In this document: positions 16,471 to 25,737 of the stretch, in pieces
Layout of the letters: each line of letters opens with the position of its first letter
How positions within the stretch are numbered: position 1 is the stretch's first letter
Program-made: the position numbers and the translations under genes
NCBI RefSeq assembly: GCF_027107535.1
Contig: NZ_CP114283.1
Span: forward strand, 7,688,001-7,752,000
DNA length: 64,000 bases
From: Streptomyces aurantiacus
GTDB lineage: Bacteria > Actinomycetota > Actinomycetes > Streptomycetales > Streptomycetaceae
Direction of reading: 5' to 3'
The notes under the pieces: generated by a model
Told to the model about the DNA's origin: nothing
What the model saw: the letters and a program-made list of their open reading frames with translations, nothing else
The model's database searches: none

Positions 16471-18089
16471 GAGGACGCCCCGATCGCCATCGGCACACCC
16501 CGGGGGACCCCGGTGCGCAGTTGCAGCGCGAGGGTCACGTCGCCGGCGTCGGGCCGGTCGTGGCCCGCGAGATCCGCGACCGTCCAGGCGACGCGCAGGA
16601 CACGGTCGAGCCCTCGGGCGGTGAGCACCCCGCGCTCCAGGCTGCGCTCCGCGTCGTCCATGGCGCCCGGGAAAGCGAACCACCGGTTGCGCAGCTCGCG
16701 CCCCGGCACCTCGCTGTTCGTCCGCCAGGGGGTGTCTGCCAGACGCGCGGCGGCCCGCTCCCTGGCCCCTCGGACCCGGTCGGCGACCGTCTCGGTGGAT
16801 TCACCCCGTGCTCCCCGCTCCGTCAGCTGGGAACGGGTGACGCGGTCCACCTCGACCCTGAGGTCCACGCGGTCGAGCAGCGGTCCGGAGAGCCGGGCCT
16901 GGTAGCGGCGGATCGCGGAGGGCGGGCACTCGCAGAGAGTGTCGCGCTGCGAGAACCGCCCGCAGGGGCAGGGATTGGCCGCGAGCACCATCAGGAATCT
17001 CGCCGGAAAGCGCACGACACCCGCGCTGCGGGCGATCACCACGTGCCCCGACTCGAGGGGCTGGCGCAGCGCGTCGAGAGCATGGCTGCTGAACTCCGGT
17101 GTCTCGTCGAGGAAGAGCACTCCTCGGTGGGCGAGTGACACCGCGCCCGGCCGTGCCACCCCCTGGCCGCCGCCGACCAGCGCCTGCATGGTCGCCGAGT
17201 GGTGCGGGGCGCAGTAGGGGGCGACGTCCACCAGGGGCTTGCCGGGCGGCAGCAGGCCCGCGACCGAGTGGACGGCAGTGACCTCCAGGGACTCGCCGCG
17301 GCTGAGCGGCGGCAGGACGGCGGGCAGCCGCTCGGCGAGCATCGTCTTGCCCGCTCCCGGGGGCCCCTCCAGGAACAGATGATGTCCACCGGCCGCGGCG
17401 ACCTCCACCGCGGTCCGTGCCGAGAGCTGGCCGACGACATCGGCCAGGTCGTGTCCGTGGTCGTTCTGGGTGGCGCCCATGCCGTGCATGCCAGTGGCCG
17501 CGCCCGTGCCCGGCATGCGCAGGCCCGCGAGCGGGTCGGGCCGGCGCTCCCCGTCCGGGTGCTCCTCGGGCACGGGTTCGTCCGTGAGGACGGCGATCAG
17601 CTGCCGGAGGCTGCGGACCCCGAGCACGGACACTCCGGGCACCAGTGACGCCTCGGCGGCAGAGCACTCGGGCACCACCACCTGTTCGTATCCCGCGTCG
17701 GCCGCGGCCAGCACCGCCGGCAGCACACCCCGTACGGGACGGACCCGTCCGTCCAGACCCAGTTCGCCGATCATCACGATGTCGGTCAGCACACGAGGAT
17801 CGATGCGCTCGGAGGCGCCCAGCGCGGCGCAGGCGATGGCGAGGTCGAAGCCGCTCCCGGCTTTGGGCACCGAGGCCGGGCTGAGCCCGACCGTGAGCTT
17901 CTTCTGAGGCCACTCGGCGCCGGAGTTGACCACGGCCGCCCTGACCCGGTCCCTGCTCTCCGTCAGGCTTTTGTCGGGCAGCCCCACCAGGGTGAACGCC
18001 GCGATCCCGGGCTCCAGATCCGCCTGGACCTCGACGACGACTCCGTCCACGCCCACGAGGGCCACCGAGCACGTACGCGCGAAGCCCAT
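16467..18089 (-). CDS. YifB/ComM-family AAA+ ATPase
   Basis: This 540-residue protein is often annotated as a Mg-chelatase-like protein. The N-terminal third is a Lon-protease-like fold (GLPDKSLTESRDRVRAA, LSPASVPKAGSGFDLAIA). The AAA+ part has the Walker A GPPGAGKT near residue 250 and Walker B GVLFLDE, then NPCPCGRF and the C-terminal Mg-chelatase subdomain. In transformable bacteria its homologue ComM is a branch-migration helicase. Its clustering with dprA fits a role in DNA uptake or recombination. The ATG overlaps the yraN stop, and the gene overlaps dprA at its end. Confidence 0.92.
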   Translation of the reverse strand: MGFARTCSVALVGVDGVVVEVQADLEPGIAAFTLVGLPDKSLTESRDRVRAAVVNSGAEWPQKKLTVGLSPASVPKAGSGFDLAIACAALGASERIDPRVLTDIVMIGELGLDGRVRPVRGVLPAVLAAADAGYEQVVVPECSAAEASLVPGVSVLGVRSLRQLIAVLTDEPVPEEHPDGERRPDPLAGLRMPGTGAATGMHGMGATQNDHGHDLADVVGQLSARTAVEVAAAGGHHLFLEGPPGAGKTMLAERLPAVLPPLSRGESLEVTAVHSVAGLLPPGKPLVDVAPYCAPHHSATMQALVGGGQGVARPGAVSLAHRGVLFLDETPEFSSHALDALRQPLESGHVVIARSAGVVRFPARFLMVLAANPCPCGRFSQRDTLCECPPSAIRRYQARLSGPLLDRVDLRVEVDRVTRSQLTERGARGESTETVADRVRGARERAAARLADTPWRTNSEVPGRELRNRWFAFPGAMDDAERSLERGVLTARGLDRVLRVAWTVADLAGHDRPDAGDVTLALQLRTGVPRGVPMAIGASS

Positions 18090-18460
18090 CAGGCCACCCC
18101 TCGCACGTGCTGCACGACGGGTGCGCCGCGGCCGGGCAGCAGAACGCCCACGATGTCGATGCGGACGCCGCCGGGTGGTGCCCCTCCGTGTTCCTGCAGC
18201 CAGCGCTCGGCCAGGCGGCGCAGGCGCTGGGCCTTGACGGGGGTCACGGCGGCCATCGGATGCTCGAAGACCCCGGCGCGGCGGGTCTTGACCTCGCAGA
18301 AGACCAGCGCGTCGCCGTCCCGGGCCACGATGTCGATCTCGCCGGTCCTGCCCGCGCGCCAGTTGCGCTGCAGGACCGTCATTCCGGATTCGGTCAGCCG
18401 CCGGGCGGCCAGGTCCTCGCCGTACTGGCCGAGTGCGTAGCGTGCCTTGGACGTATTCAT
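18089..18460 (-). CDS. YraN/UPF0102-family endonuclease-like protein
   Basis: This encodes 123 residues with the Holliday-junction-resolvase-like nuclease fold of UPF0102. The conserved elements are [30 protein letters not shown] (the E...D...ExK catalytic-type triad) and [13 protein letters not shown]. Activity of the family is not firmly assigned. Its stop overlaps the yifB start (ATGA), so yraN-yifB-dprA form one coupled unit, as in many actinobacteria. Confidence 0.9.
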   Translation of the reverse strand: MNTSKARYALGQYGEDLAARRLTESGMTVLQRNWRAGRTGEIDIVARDGDALVFCEVKTRRAGVFEHPMAAVTPVKAQRLRRLAERWLQEHGGAPPGGVRIDIVGVLLPGRGAPVVQHVRGVA

Positions 18461-18578
18461 GTCGGCACCACCTCCGGCGCCAACACTGGGCCCACCACGA
18501 TCCGCTAGTGGATCTTGGTGGACGACCGCCCGGTTGTGGACAACTCAGTCACCCACACGAGCGGTCGCCGTGGGCTCC

Positions 18579-18887
18579 TCAGCTGCTCGGCAGTTCGAGG
18601 TCGCTCTTGTTCAGCTCCTCGATGTTCACGTCCTTGAATGTGAGGACGCGCACCTGCTTGACGAACCGAGCAGGCCGATACATGTCCCACACCCAGGCAT
18701 CCGCCATGGACACCTCGAAAAACACCTCACCCTGAACCGAGTGCACCTGCATCTCGTAGTCGTTGGTGAGGTAGAAGCGCCGTTCGGTCTCGATCACATA
18801 TTTGAACAGACCGACGACATCGCGGTACTCCCGGTAGAGCTTCAGCTCCATCTCGGTCTCGTACTTCTCGAGGTCCTCGGCGCTCAT
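18579..18887 (-). CDS. DUF2469 protein
   Basis: This encodes 102 residues of a small, very conserved actinobacterial family of unknown function. MSAEDLEKYETEMELKLYREYRDVVGLF opens the protein, followed by YVIETERRFYLTNDYEM and a C-terminal VRVLTFKDVNIEEL. It is acidic and has no membrane segment or signal. The ATG at 18887 follows AAGGGGAAC. The gene lies between the NUDIX gene and yraN, which is its usual place in the signal peptidase to whiG region. Confidence 0.88.
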   Translation of the reverse strand: MSAEDLEKYETEMELKLYREYRDVVGLFKYVIETERRFYLTNDYEMQVHSVQGEVFFEVSMADAWVWDMYRPARFVKQVRVLTFKDVNIEELNKSDLELPSS

Positions 18888-18942
18888 GGCATGTTCCCCT
18901 TCAGCCGTGCGTCCCCCTATTGTGCGCCAGCCCCGCGAGCCC

Positions 18943-19527
18943 CTAGACGATTTCCGTGTCGAGGGTCTCGGGCCTGGCCGGGGGCCCTTCGTCGAGCAGC
19001 CTGCGCAGCAGCTCGGCGAGTCTGGTCGGATACACCGTCTCATGTGCCTGGTGAAGTTCCTGGCACGTCCACCAGCGCGCTCCGGCGACACTGCGCCGTT
19101 CCAGCTCGGTCAGCCCCGTGGCCTCGGGCACCACCTCTCGCGTGTCCGCCGTCCGGGCCAGGTAGTACCACTCGTCCTGGTCCCAGCGGCGCCCCGCGAA
19201 CGGGAACGAGCAGGTCCGCCGCCACAGCACCGGCCCCAGCTCGACCTCGGTGATGCCGGTCTCCTCCACGAGTTCCCGCAGCGCGGCCTCTTCCCGTGTC
19301 TCGTCGCCCTCCACACCACCGCCCGGCGTGAACCACCAGTTGTCGGACGGGTCCTCCGGTTCGTGCCCGTGCAGCAGCAGAATGCGGTCCCTCGGGTCGA
19401 GCAGGACCACCCGGGCGACCTTCCGCAGCTCCCCGAGCCCACCGGGTCCCGAGGCCGACCGCTCGCCCGGGCTCTCGGGTCCGGAGGGCCACCGCTCCCC
19501 CGCCGGTCCAGGTGTCTCAGCCGGCAA
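18943..19527 (-). CDS. NUDIX hydrolase
   Basis: This encodes 194 residues. The NUDIX box is complete: GGGVEGDETREEAALRELVEETGI near residues 69-92. The N-terminal 30 residues are Pro/Gly/Ser-rich. No ATG or GTG is well placed. A TTG at 19527 is chosen because AGGGAG stands exactly seven bases before it and the frame then overlaps the sipZ stop by 11 bases, suggesting coupling. In S. lividans a mutT-like gene is known to lie in the same operon as sipZ. Confidence 0.85.
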   Translation of the reverse strand: MPAETPGPAGERWPSGPESPGERSASGPGGLGELRKVARVVLLDPRDRILLLHGHEPEDPSDNWWFTPGGGVEGDETREEAALRELVEETGITEVELGPVLWRRTCSFPFAGRRWDQDEWYYLARTADTREVVPEATGLTELERRSVAGARWWTCQELHQAHETVYPTRLAELLRRLLDEGPPARPETLDTEIV

Positions 19528-20263
19528 GAGCCCGCTCCCTCGACCCGGTACGGGTCCGTCGGCGCCCCGCCCGCTTGGCGATCGGCCCGTACGCCCCGCC
19601 GCCGAGGACGAGCACCGCGCCCACCACGACCGCGGTGAGAACCAGTCGCAGGGGCCCCGGCTCGGAGATGCCACCGAGCGCCTCGAAGCCGGTGGGACGG
19701 ATCAGCATGCCGTTCATGGGCCAGGCCACCGCGTCGACGCGCGCGTTCACCGAGCTGCGCGGCACCGTGCCGCTGCCGGCCTCCGTCAGGTGGGCGGTGG
19801 AGTCCAGCGAGCCGCTGCGCTCGTCGCCGAGCAGGAACAGCCGGCCCTCGGGGACCTTGATGGACGGGATCGCGGACGACTCGGCCTCGCTGCCCTTCGG
19901 CAGATACGGTTCCTCGATCTTCTTGCCGTTGACGGTCAGCTTGCCCTCCGTGCAGCAGGCGACCGTGTCCCCGCCGACGGCGACGACCCGCTTGACCATG
20001 GGGAGGTTGCCCCAGCTGGCCTGCTTGAAGACGACGACGTCGCCGCGCCCGATCTCGGAGCCGTCGATCCGTTCGGCGAGCACCCGGTCACCGGCGACGA
20101 TGGTCGGCGACATGGAGTCGGTCGGCACGGTGTACGGCTGGTAGACGATCGCTCCCCACACGAAACCACCGAGGAAGAGCACACAGCCGAGGGCCACGGC
20201 CAGCCCCGACAGCGTGCTGCCGAGCCGTCCGTGGCCCTCGTCCGTACGACTTGTCCCGCTCAT
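19517..20263 (-). CDS. sipZ: Type I signal peptidase (SipZ position)
   Basis: This is a membrane-bound peptidase that removes signal peptides from exported proteins, 248 residues long. A membrane segment near residues 20-42 is followed by the catalytic Ser in VPTDSMSPTI and the general-base Lys in MVKRVVAVGGD, then GDERSGSLDST. A second membrane segment and a basic tail close the C-terminus (LRLVLTAVVVGAVLVLGG). It is the fourth of four adjacent paralogues. From its position it corresponds to sipZ of S. lividans, which heads a separate operon with the NUDIX gene. ATG at 20263 follows GGGGAG. Confidence 0.92.
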   Translation of the reverse strand: MSGTSRTDEGHGRLGSTLSGLAVALGCVLFLGGFVWGAIVYQPYTVPTDSMSPTIVAGDRVLAERIDGSEIGRGDVVVFKQASWGNLPMVKRVVAVGGDTVACCTEGKLTVNGKKIEEPYLPKGSEAESSAIPSIKVPEGRLFLLGDERSGSLDSTAHLTEAGSGTVPRSSVNARVDAVAWPMNGMLIRPTGFEALGGISEPGPLRLVLTAVVVGAVLVLGGGAYGPIAKRAGRRRTRTGSRERALAG

Positions 20264-20342
20264 CCCAGTGCTCCCCAACTCGGAGATTCGACCCCGCGGC
20301 CCAGGTCCGGGCCGCGGAAGATCGGCGATCTGGGACGGCACC

Positions 20343-21293
20343 CTACCCGGCGGTACCCGGCCCGGACACCCTGGTGTTCCCGACGGTAAGGCGACGCCTG
20401 CGCCACAGCACCAGGGGCACCGCCCCCGCGAGCCCGAGCGCACCCGGAGCGGCGGCGCCGAGGTCCTGGTCGAAGGTGTCCGGCACGGGAAGCGTGGACC
20501 AGCGGGTGGGCGGCCAGGCGACGACGATGGCGCGGCCCACCACGTTGCCCACGGGCACGAAGCCCTTGTGCGCGTCCTGCTGGTGGTAGCGGGAGTCCAG
20601 CGAGTTCTGCCGGTGGTCGCCCATGACCCAGATTTTGCCTTCGGGCACCTTCAGCTTGAACTGGCCGCCGCCGTCGTCCACCGTGCAGGGCGTGTTCCCC
20701 GGGTACACGTAAGGCTCGTTCAGCGCCTTGCCGTTGACCCTCAGCGGGCCGGTCCCCTTGCACTCGATGGTGTCGCCGCCGACTCCGATGACGCGCTTGA
20801 TGAGGTCCTTCTCCTCGGAGGAGGGCATCAGGCCGATCCAGCTGAGAGCCGTCTGGATCGCGTTCGGATTCGGCGCAGGCTCGCCCGCCAGCCATTTGTC
20901 GGGGTCGTGGAAGACGACGACCTCGCCGCGCTCGGGCTCCGAGCCGAACCACGGAGTCAGTTTGTCGACGAGGACGCGGTCGCCCTGCTGGAGGGTGTTC
21001 TGCATCGAGTCCGAGGGAATCGAGAACGCCTGCACCAGGAAAGTCTTGATCAGCAGCGCGAGAACCAGCGCGATGCCGATGAGCAGCGGCAGTTCCTTCC
21101 AGAAGGACCGCGGCTTCTTCGGCGCCGCCGCGGCGCCGTCGGTGTCCCGCTCGTCCCGGCCGGCGTCGTCACCGGAGTCATCCCCGGAGGTCACGGCGTC
21201 CTCTGCGGCCGGGGGGACCGCCTCTTCGGATCGTCCCGGTCGCCCTTCGGGGCCCTCGTGTCCGGATCGTGCGCCGACCGCCAAATCCCCCAC
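20343..21293 (-). CDS. sipY: Type I signal peptidase (SipY position)
   Basis: This encodes 316 residues. A polar, acidic N-terminal stretch of about 68 residues precedes the first membrane segment (LPLLIGIALVLALLIKTFLVQAF). The catalytic Ser is in IPSDSMQNTL and the Lys in DLIKRVIGVGGD, with GDHRQNSLDSR following. A C-terminal membrane segment (LGAAAPGALGLAGAVPLVLW) ends in RRRR. In S. lividans SipY is the main signal peptidase. Of two in-frame GTGs, 21293 has GAGGA at six bases; 21299 abuts the same site. The gene starts inside the end of sipX. Confidence 0.92.
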   Translation of the reverse strand: MGDLAVGARSGHEGPEGRPGRSEEAVPPAAEDAVTSGDDSGDDAGRDERDTDGAAAAPKKPRSFWKELPLLIGIALVLALLIKTFLVQAFSIPSDSMQNTLQQGDRVLVDKLTPWFGSEPERGEVVVFHDPDKWLAGEPAPNPNAIQTALSWIGLMPSSEEKDLIKRVIGVGGDTIECKGTGPLRVNGKALNEPYVYPGNTPCTVDDGGGQFKLKVPEGKIWVMGDHRQNSLDSRYHQQDAHKGFVPVGNVVGRAIVVAWPPTRWSTLPVPDTFDQDLGAAAPGALGLAGAVPLVLWRRRRLTVGNTRVSGPGTAG

Positions 21294-22263
21294 ACCCACT
21301 CCTCACTCCGTGCCGCCGCCTGCGACGGATACGACGCAGGCCCACCACTCCCATAACGAGCGGGAGTTCCGCAGGGGTCGGGAGCGGGATCAATCCGTAT
21401 CGATCCGCGGTGGCCACCCTATGCGACGCGCCGAGTGCGGCGGTCGACCCGCCTGACGCGTCGGGCACGGACACATAGGTGTCGTGCTCCTCCAGGCGGC
21501 TCCAGTGCCCGATGGGCCAGGCGATGACCATGGCGCGGCCCACGACGTCCTCGGAGATGGTGCCGTTGTACTTCTCGGTGCGGTGGAAACGGGAGTCGGC
21601 GGAGTTGGACCGGTGGTCGCCCATCACCCAGAGGCGCCCCGCGGGGACCTTCACCTCGAAGACGAGCGACGACGGTTTGTCACCGGGGTTGATGTACGGC
21701 TCGTTGATCGGCATGCCGTTGACGGTGACGCGGCCCTGGGTGTCGCAGCACTTGACGGTGTCGCCGCCGACCGCGACGACCCGTTTGATCAGGTCCCGTT
21801 CGTTGTCGGAGGGCAGCAGACCGATGAAGGTCAGCGCCTCCTTGACCTGCTTGACGACGATCGGGTCGTCCGTCTTCGCCACCGGCTGCTCGTCCTCCAG
21901 CCATCCGCCGGGGTCCTTGAAGACGACGACGTCGCCGCGCTCGGGCTTCGAACCGAACCACGGGGTCAGCTTGTCGACCAGGACGCGGTCGCCGATCCGG
22001 ATCGTCTGCTCCATGGAGCCCGAGGGAATCACGAAGGCCTGGACGAGGAACGTCTTGAGGACGAGTGCGATGAGCAGCGCGACACCGATCAGGAGGGGGA
22101 TCTCCTTGACGGCGGAGCGCTGCCTGCGCCGCTTGACTCTCCGGGCCAGCTTGCGCCGCTCCGCCCGGCCTGGCAGTACGGGGCCGCCGGTACGCCGGGA
22201 GCCGGTGGGCAGGAGGTCCTCGGCGGCACTGCGGGCGCTGCGGGGCTTGCCGCGGTTACCCAT
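21178..22263 (-). CDS. sipX: Type I signal peptidase (SipX position)
   Basis: This encodes 361 residues, the longest of the four. A basic N-terminal region (RAERRKLARRVKRRRQR) precedes the membrane segment. Catalytic Ser is in IPSGSMEQTI, Lys in DLIKRVVAVGGD, and GDHRSNSADSRFH follows. The C-terminal 75 residues are Arg/Gly-rich low complexity. The last 116 bases overlap the start of sipY in another frame, so the tail may have grown by loss of an earlier stop. ATG at 22263 overlaps the sipW stop by eight bases. Confidence 0.9.
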   Translation of the reverse strand: MGNRGKPRSARSAAEDLLPTGSRRTGGPVLPGRAERRKLARRVKRRRQRSAVKEIPLLIGVALLIALVLKTFLVQAFVIPSGSMEQTIRIGDRVLVDKLTPWFGSKPERGDVVVFKDPGGWLEDEQPVAKTDDPIVVKQVKEALTFIGLLPSDNERDLIKRVVAVGGDTVKCCDTQGRVTVNGMPINEPYINPGDKPSSLVFEVKVPAGRLWVMGDHRSNSADSRFHRTEKYNGTISEDVVGRAMVIAWPIGHWSRLEEHDTYVSVPDASGGSTAALGASHRVATADRYGLIPLPTPAELPLVMGVVGLRRIRRRRRHGVRSGCGGFGGRRTIRTRGPRRATGTIRRGGPPGRRGRRDLRG

Positions 22264-23014
22264 GGACACCGTCCGCGGTCTTCGGCCCGCTCGCGCCCGG
22301 GCCGATCCGGCCCGTGGCGGCGGGCACGCGCGCGTAGACGTCGGCGCGCTCGACCCGGGTCCAGTGGCCGAGGGGCCAGGCGATCCAGTCGGCTCTGCCG
22401 ATCACGTCGCCGACGGGGATCATGCCGCCGCCGGGGGAGCCCAGGTGGTCGCGGGAGTCGCTGGAGTCGCCGCGGTGGTCACCGAGGACGAAGAGGGTGC
22501 CGTCGGGTACGACGACGTCGAAGGCTGCTTCGGACGGCTCGTCCCCTTCGTGAAGGAACGTCGACTCGTCGACCGACCGGCCGTTCACCTCGATCCTCCC
22601 CTGCCTGTCGCAGCAGACCACATGGTCTCCCCCCACGCCGACGACACGTTTGATGTAGTCGGCGTCGCCGAAGTAACCGGTGCCGTCGAACACGACGACG
22701 TCACCGCGCCTCGGCTCAGCACCGAAACGGTACGCCAACTTATTTACGAGAACGCGGTCCCCGATCCTCAATCCGGGCTCCATCGAGCCGCTGGGAATCT
22801 CGAAGGGCTGGATCACGAAGCGGGTGAGGAGGAGCAGGGAGAACAGACAGAACAGCACGGTCAGACTGATCCGTCCGCCCGGAAGCCAGTCGGCGGCCCG
22901 GCCCGCCAACGCGAAACGCGACCGTCCCTCCGCCCCCTCTGTGTCCGAGATCTCCTCGGGCACGGCGGGGTGGGAGGAGCGGTCGCGCTCCGTCTGCTGT
23001 GCTTGGGCGTCCAT
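22256..23014 (-). CDS. sipW: Type I signal peptidase (SipW position)
   Basis: This encodes 252 residues. A polar N-terminal 45 residues is followed by the only membrane segment (ISLTVLFCLFSLLLLTRFVI). Catalytic Ser is in IPSGSMEPGL, Lys in DYIKRVVGVGGD, and GDHRGDSSDSR follows. Unlike sipY and sipZ it has no C-terminal anchor, in agreement with what is known of SipW. It follows rplS by 44 bases and leads the sipW-sipX-sipY group on the minus strand. Confidence 0.92.
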   Translation of the reverse strand: MDAQAQQTERDRSSHPAVPEEISDTEGAEGRSRFALAGRAADWLPGGRISLTVLFCLFSLLLLTRFVIQPFEIPSGSMEPGLRIGDRVLVNKLAYRFGAEPRRGDVVVFDGTGYFGDADYIKRVVGVGGDHVVCCDRQGRIEVNGRSVDESTFLHEGDEPSEAAFDVVVPDGTLFVLGDHRGDSSDSRDHLGSPGGGMIPVGDVIGRADWIAWPLGHWTRVERADVYARVPAATGRIGPGASGPKTADGVHG

Positions 23015-23058
23015 GTGAGCCAGATGCTATCCGGCCTTCATATGGACCCGGCGCGAGC

Positions 23059-23409
23059 TCAGTTGTCGCGCTTCTCCTTGATCTTCGCGGCCTTGCCGCG
23101 CAGCTCACGGAGGTAGTAGAGCTTCGCGCGACGCACGTCACCGCGGGTGACGAGCTCGATCTTCTCGACGATCGGGGTGTGCACCGGGAAGGTGCGCTCG
23201 ACGCCCACGGAGAACGAGACCTTGCGGACCGTGAAGGTCTCACGGACACCGGCGCCCTGGCGGCGGATGACTACGCCCTTGAACTGCTGCACACGGGAGC
23301 GGTTGCCCTCGATGACGCGGACGTGGACGTTGACGGTGTCACCCGGGCGGAAGGCCGGGACGTCGCTGCGCAGCGACGCGGAGTCGACGGAGTCGAGCAG
23401 CTGGGACAT
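23059..23409 (-). CDS. rplS: 50S ribosomal protein L19
   Basis: L19 lies at the 30S-50S interface. It has 116 residues of typical length, with [53 protein letters not shown] and a C-terminal [19 protein letters not shown]. Start ATG at 23409. It follows trmD by 135 bases and precedes the signal peptidases. The rpsP-rimM-trmD-rplS order is the widespread bacterial one. Confidence 0.97.
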   Translation of the reverse strand: MSQLLDSVDSASLRSDVPAFRPGDTVNVHVRVIEGNRSRVQQFKGVVIRRQGAGVRETFTVRKVSFSVGVERTFPVHTPIVEKIELVTRGDVRRAKLYYLRELRGKAAKIKEKRDN

Positions 23410-23544
23410 GATCGTCTGCTTTCTTCGCTGATGCCACAGGTCATCAACGGAAGTAGGTGGTGAAAGAAGGGGGCTGCCGTCGTCGGGGCGGGCGTCGTGT
23501 CCCCCTGTGGCAGGGGCGCACGCCGGACGACGTACAACAGCCGC

Positions 23545-24366
23545 CTATTCTTCCACGGTCTGCGGCCTGCGCCCAAATCGGCCGTCGGGGCCGGGCTGCC
23601 AGCCGAGGATGGAGAGCATCTCGCGGTCCTTCTTGTCGAAGGCCGCGGGGTCGCAGCGCTCGATGAGGTCCGGTCTGTTGGCGGTCGTGCGCCGCAGGGC
23701 CTCGTCCCGGCGCCAGCGGGCGATTTTGCCGTGGTGGCCGCTGACCAGTACGTCCGGGATCTGGCGGCCGCGCCACTGGGGCGGCTTCGTGTAGACCGGC
23801 CCTTCGAGGAGGTTCGCCATGGCGCCGGGCGCGAACGAGTCGTCCCGGTGCGACTCGGCGTTGCCGAGGACACCCGGCAGCAGCCTGGCCACGGCCTCCG
23901 TGACGACGAGGACGGCCGCCTCGCCGCCGGCCAGCACGTAGTCGCCGATGGACACCTCGAAGACGGGCATGCGGGTCGCGTACTCGTCGATGACGCGGCG
24001 GTCGATGCCCTCGTAGCGGGCGGGCGTGAAGACCAGCCACGGGCGCTCGGAGAGCTCGACGGCGAGTTCCTGGGTGAAGGGCCGGCCGCTGGGCGTGGGG
24101 ACGACCAGGACAGGCCCGTGGGAGCCCGTCTCGTAGCCGTCCGCGAGGACGGAGTCCAGCGCGTCGCCCCAGGGTTCGGTCTTCATGACCATGCCGGGAC
24201 CGCCGCCGTACGGTGTGTCGTCGACCGTGTTGTGCCGGTCGTGGGTCCACTCCCGCAGATCATGCACGTGCACATTCAGCTGTCCACGCGCGCGTGCCTT
24301 GCCGACGAGCGAGACGTTCAGGGGGTCCAGGTACTCGGGGAAGATCGTGAGGACGTCGAGCCGCAT
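23545..24366 (-). CDS. trmD: tRNA (guanine-37-N1)-methyltransferase
   Basis: This methylates G37 next to the anticodon using SAM, which prevents +1 frameshifting. It has 273 residues with the SPOUT knot region (YVLAGGEAAVLVVTEAVARLLPGVLGN), the N-terminal [16 protein letters not shown] and PYGGGPGMVMK. RYEGIDRRVIDEY is also conserved. Its ATG overlaps the rimM stop (ATGA). Confidence 0.97.
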   Translation of the reverse strand: MRLDVLTIFPEYLDPLNVSLVGKARARGQLNVHVHDLREWTHDRHNTVDDTPYGGGPGMVMKTEPWGDALDSVLADGYETGSHGPVLVVPTPSGRPFTQELAVELSERPWLVFTPARYEGIDRRVIDEYATRMPVFEVSIGDYVLAGGEAAVLVVTEAVARLLPGVLGNAESHRDDSFAPGAMANLLEGPVYTKPPQWRGRQIPDVLVSGHHGKIARWRRDEALRRTTANRPDLIERCDPAAFDKKDREMLSILGWQPGPDGRFGRRPQTVEE

Positions 24367-24971
24367 CAGGCGTCCGCCCCCGGGGCGCTGTCCGAGGCCG
24401 AGCCGTTTCCGGCGTCTTCGGGGAGGGCGTCGTCGGCATCCCTGGAGGAGGCGATCTCGGCCCGGTCGTCGATCAGTCCCGGCGGCGGGTCGATGACGGC
24501 CCGCTGCTCCTCCAGGTCGATCTCGACGACGATCTCCTCGACGAAGGGGATCAGCACCTCGGTCCCGTCGGCCCGCTCGACCACGAAGAGGTCCTGCGAG
24601 GGCAGGTGCGAGATCTCGGTGATCCGCCCGACCTCGGTGCCGTCCTTCAGGACGACGTCCAGGTCCATGAGCTGGTGGTCGTAGTACTCGTCCGGGTCCT
24701 CGGGCGTCGCGTCCGGGTCGACCTCGGCGATCAGCAGGGTGTTGCGCAGCGCCTCGGCGGCGTTGCGGTCGCGTACGCCCGCGAAGCGCAGCAGGAGGCG
24801 GCCGCTGTGCACCCGTCCCGTCTCGATGGTCAGGGGGCCGGCCGAAGCGGGGTCCGTGGCCAGGACGGCGCCGGGGCCGAGCCGCAGCTCCGGCTCGTCG
24901 GTACGTACCTCGACGGTGACCTCGCCCTTGATGCCATGGGCGCGGCCCACCCGCGCGACTACGAGCTGCAC
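24366..24971 (-). CDS. rimM: 16S rRNA processing protein RimM
   Basis: This ribosome maturation factor for the 30S head binds S19. It has 201 residues: an N-terminal beta-barrel domain ([25 protein letters not shown]) and a PRC-barrel domain ([21 protein letters not shown]). The acidic, Ser/Ala-rich C-terminal tail of about 35 residues is longer than in most bacteria. The start is a GTG at 24971, and the end overlaps trmD. Confidence 0.95.
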   Translation of the reverse strand: MQLVVARVGRAHGIKGEVTVEVRTDEPELRLGPGAVLATDPASAGPLTIETGRVHSGRLLLRFAGVRDRNAAEALRNTLLIAEVDPDATPEDPDEYYDHQLMDLDVVLKDGTEVGRITEISHLPSQDLFVVERADGTEVLIPFVEEIVVEIDLEEQRAVIDPPPGLIDDRAEIASSRDADDALPEDAGNGSASDSAPGADA

Positions 24972-25075
24972 TTCGTTGATCTCCTGTCGTGTGCCTACTG
25001 CATTCCTGCGTAGACGACTACGGGCCGGGGACGGCCCAGTGGCCCTCCCCGGCCCGAGCCGGTGTTGCGCGTACG

Positions 25076-25315
25076 TCAGCGGACGTGGTCCACGTCGACG
25101 AGGTCGACGCGGACACCGCGACCGCCGATGGCACCCACGACGGTGCGCAGGGCGCGCGCCGTGCGGCCGTTGCGGCCGATCACCTTGCCGAGGTCGTCGG
25201 GGTGGACCCGGACCTCGAGGACTCGACCGCGGCGCAGGTCACGCGAGGCGACCTGCACATCGTCCGGGTTGTCGACGATGCCCTTCACGAGGTGCTCGAG
25301 AGCCTCCTCGAGCAT
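25076..25315 (-). CDS. khpA: KH-domain RNA-binding protein (KhpA type)
   Basis: This encodes 79 residues with one KH domain. The GxxG loop is in [22 protein letters not shown]. In other bacteria KhpA pairs with KhpB (Jag) to bind many RNAs; here only its position is informative. It starts two bases after the rpsP stop and precedes rimM, its usual site. The start codon is ATG at 25315. Confidence 0.93.
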   Translation of the reverse strand: MLEEALEHLVKGIVDNPDDVQVASRDLRRGRVLEVRVHPDDLGKVIGRNGRTARALRTVVGAIGGRGVRVDLVDVDHVR

Positions 25316-25317
25316 GC

Positions 25318-25737
25318 TCAGGCCTCGGTCGACGCGGACTCGGCAGCAGCCTCGTCCTTCTTCTCAGCCTTCTTCTTCTGGGTGATGGCCTCACCCTTGC
25401 TCTCGTCGTCGCCGCCGAGGGCGTCGAACAACGGGCGCGTGGCCTTCGGCTCCGCGACGAGCAGCGGCGCCGGGGCCGGCAGGCCCTTGTGCTTCTGCCA
25501 GTCGCCGGTCAGCTTGAGAATGGCGAGAACGGGCTCGGTCGGCTGCGCGCCGACACCCAGCCAGTACTGCGCACGCTCGGAGTCGACCTCGATGCGCGAG
25601 GGGTTCTGTACCGGGTGGTACAGGCCGATCTCCTCGATGGCCCGGCCGTCACGGCGGGTACGGGAGTCGGCGACGACGATGCGGTAGTGAGGCGAACGGA
25701 TCTTGCCCAGACGCTTCAGCTTGATCTTGACTGCCAC
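25318..25737 (-). CDS. rpsP: 30S ribosomal protein S16
   Basis: This encodes 139 residues. The core [30 protein letters not shown] and [17 protein letters not shown] are standard. The C-terminal 40 residues are a charged Lys/Glu/Ala tail typical of actinobacterial S16. GTG at 25737 follows AGGAG; the frame upstream is open but without family character. It heads the rpsP-khpA-rimM-trmD-rplS group on the minus strand. Confidence 0.96.
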   Translation of the reverse strand: MAVKIKLKRLGKIRSPHYRIVVADSRTRRDGRAIEEIGLYHPVQNPSRIEVDSERAQYWLGVGAQPTEPVLAILKLTGDWQKHKGLPAPAPLLVAEPKATRPLFDALGGDDESKGEAITQKKKAEKKDEAAAESASTEA

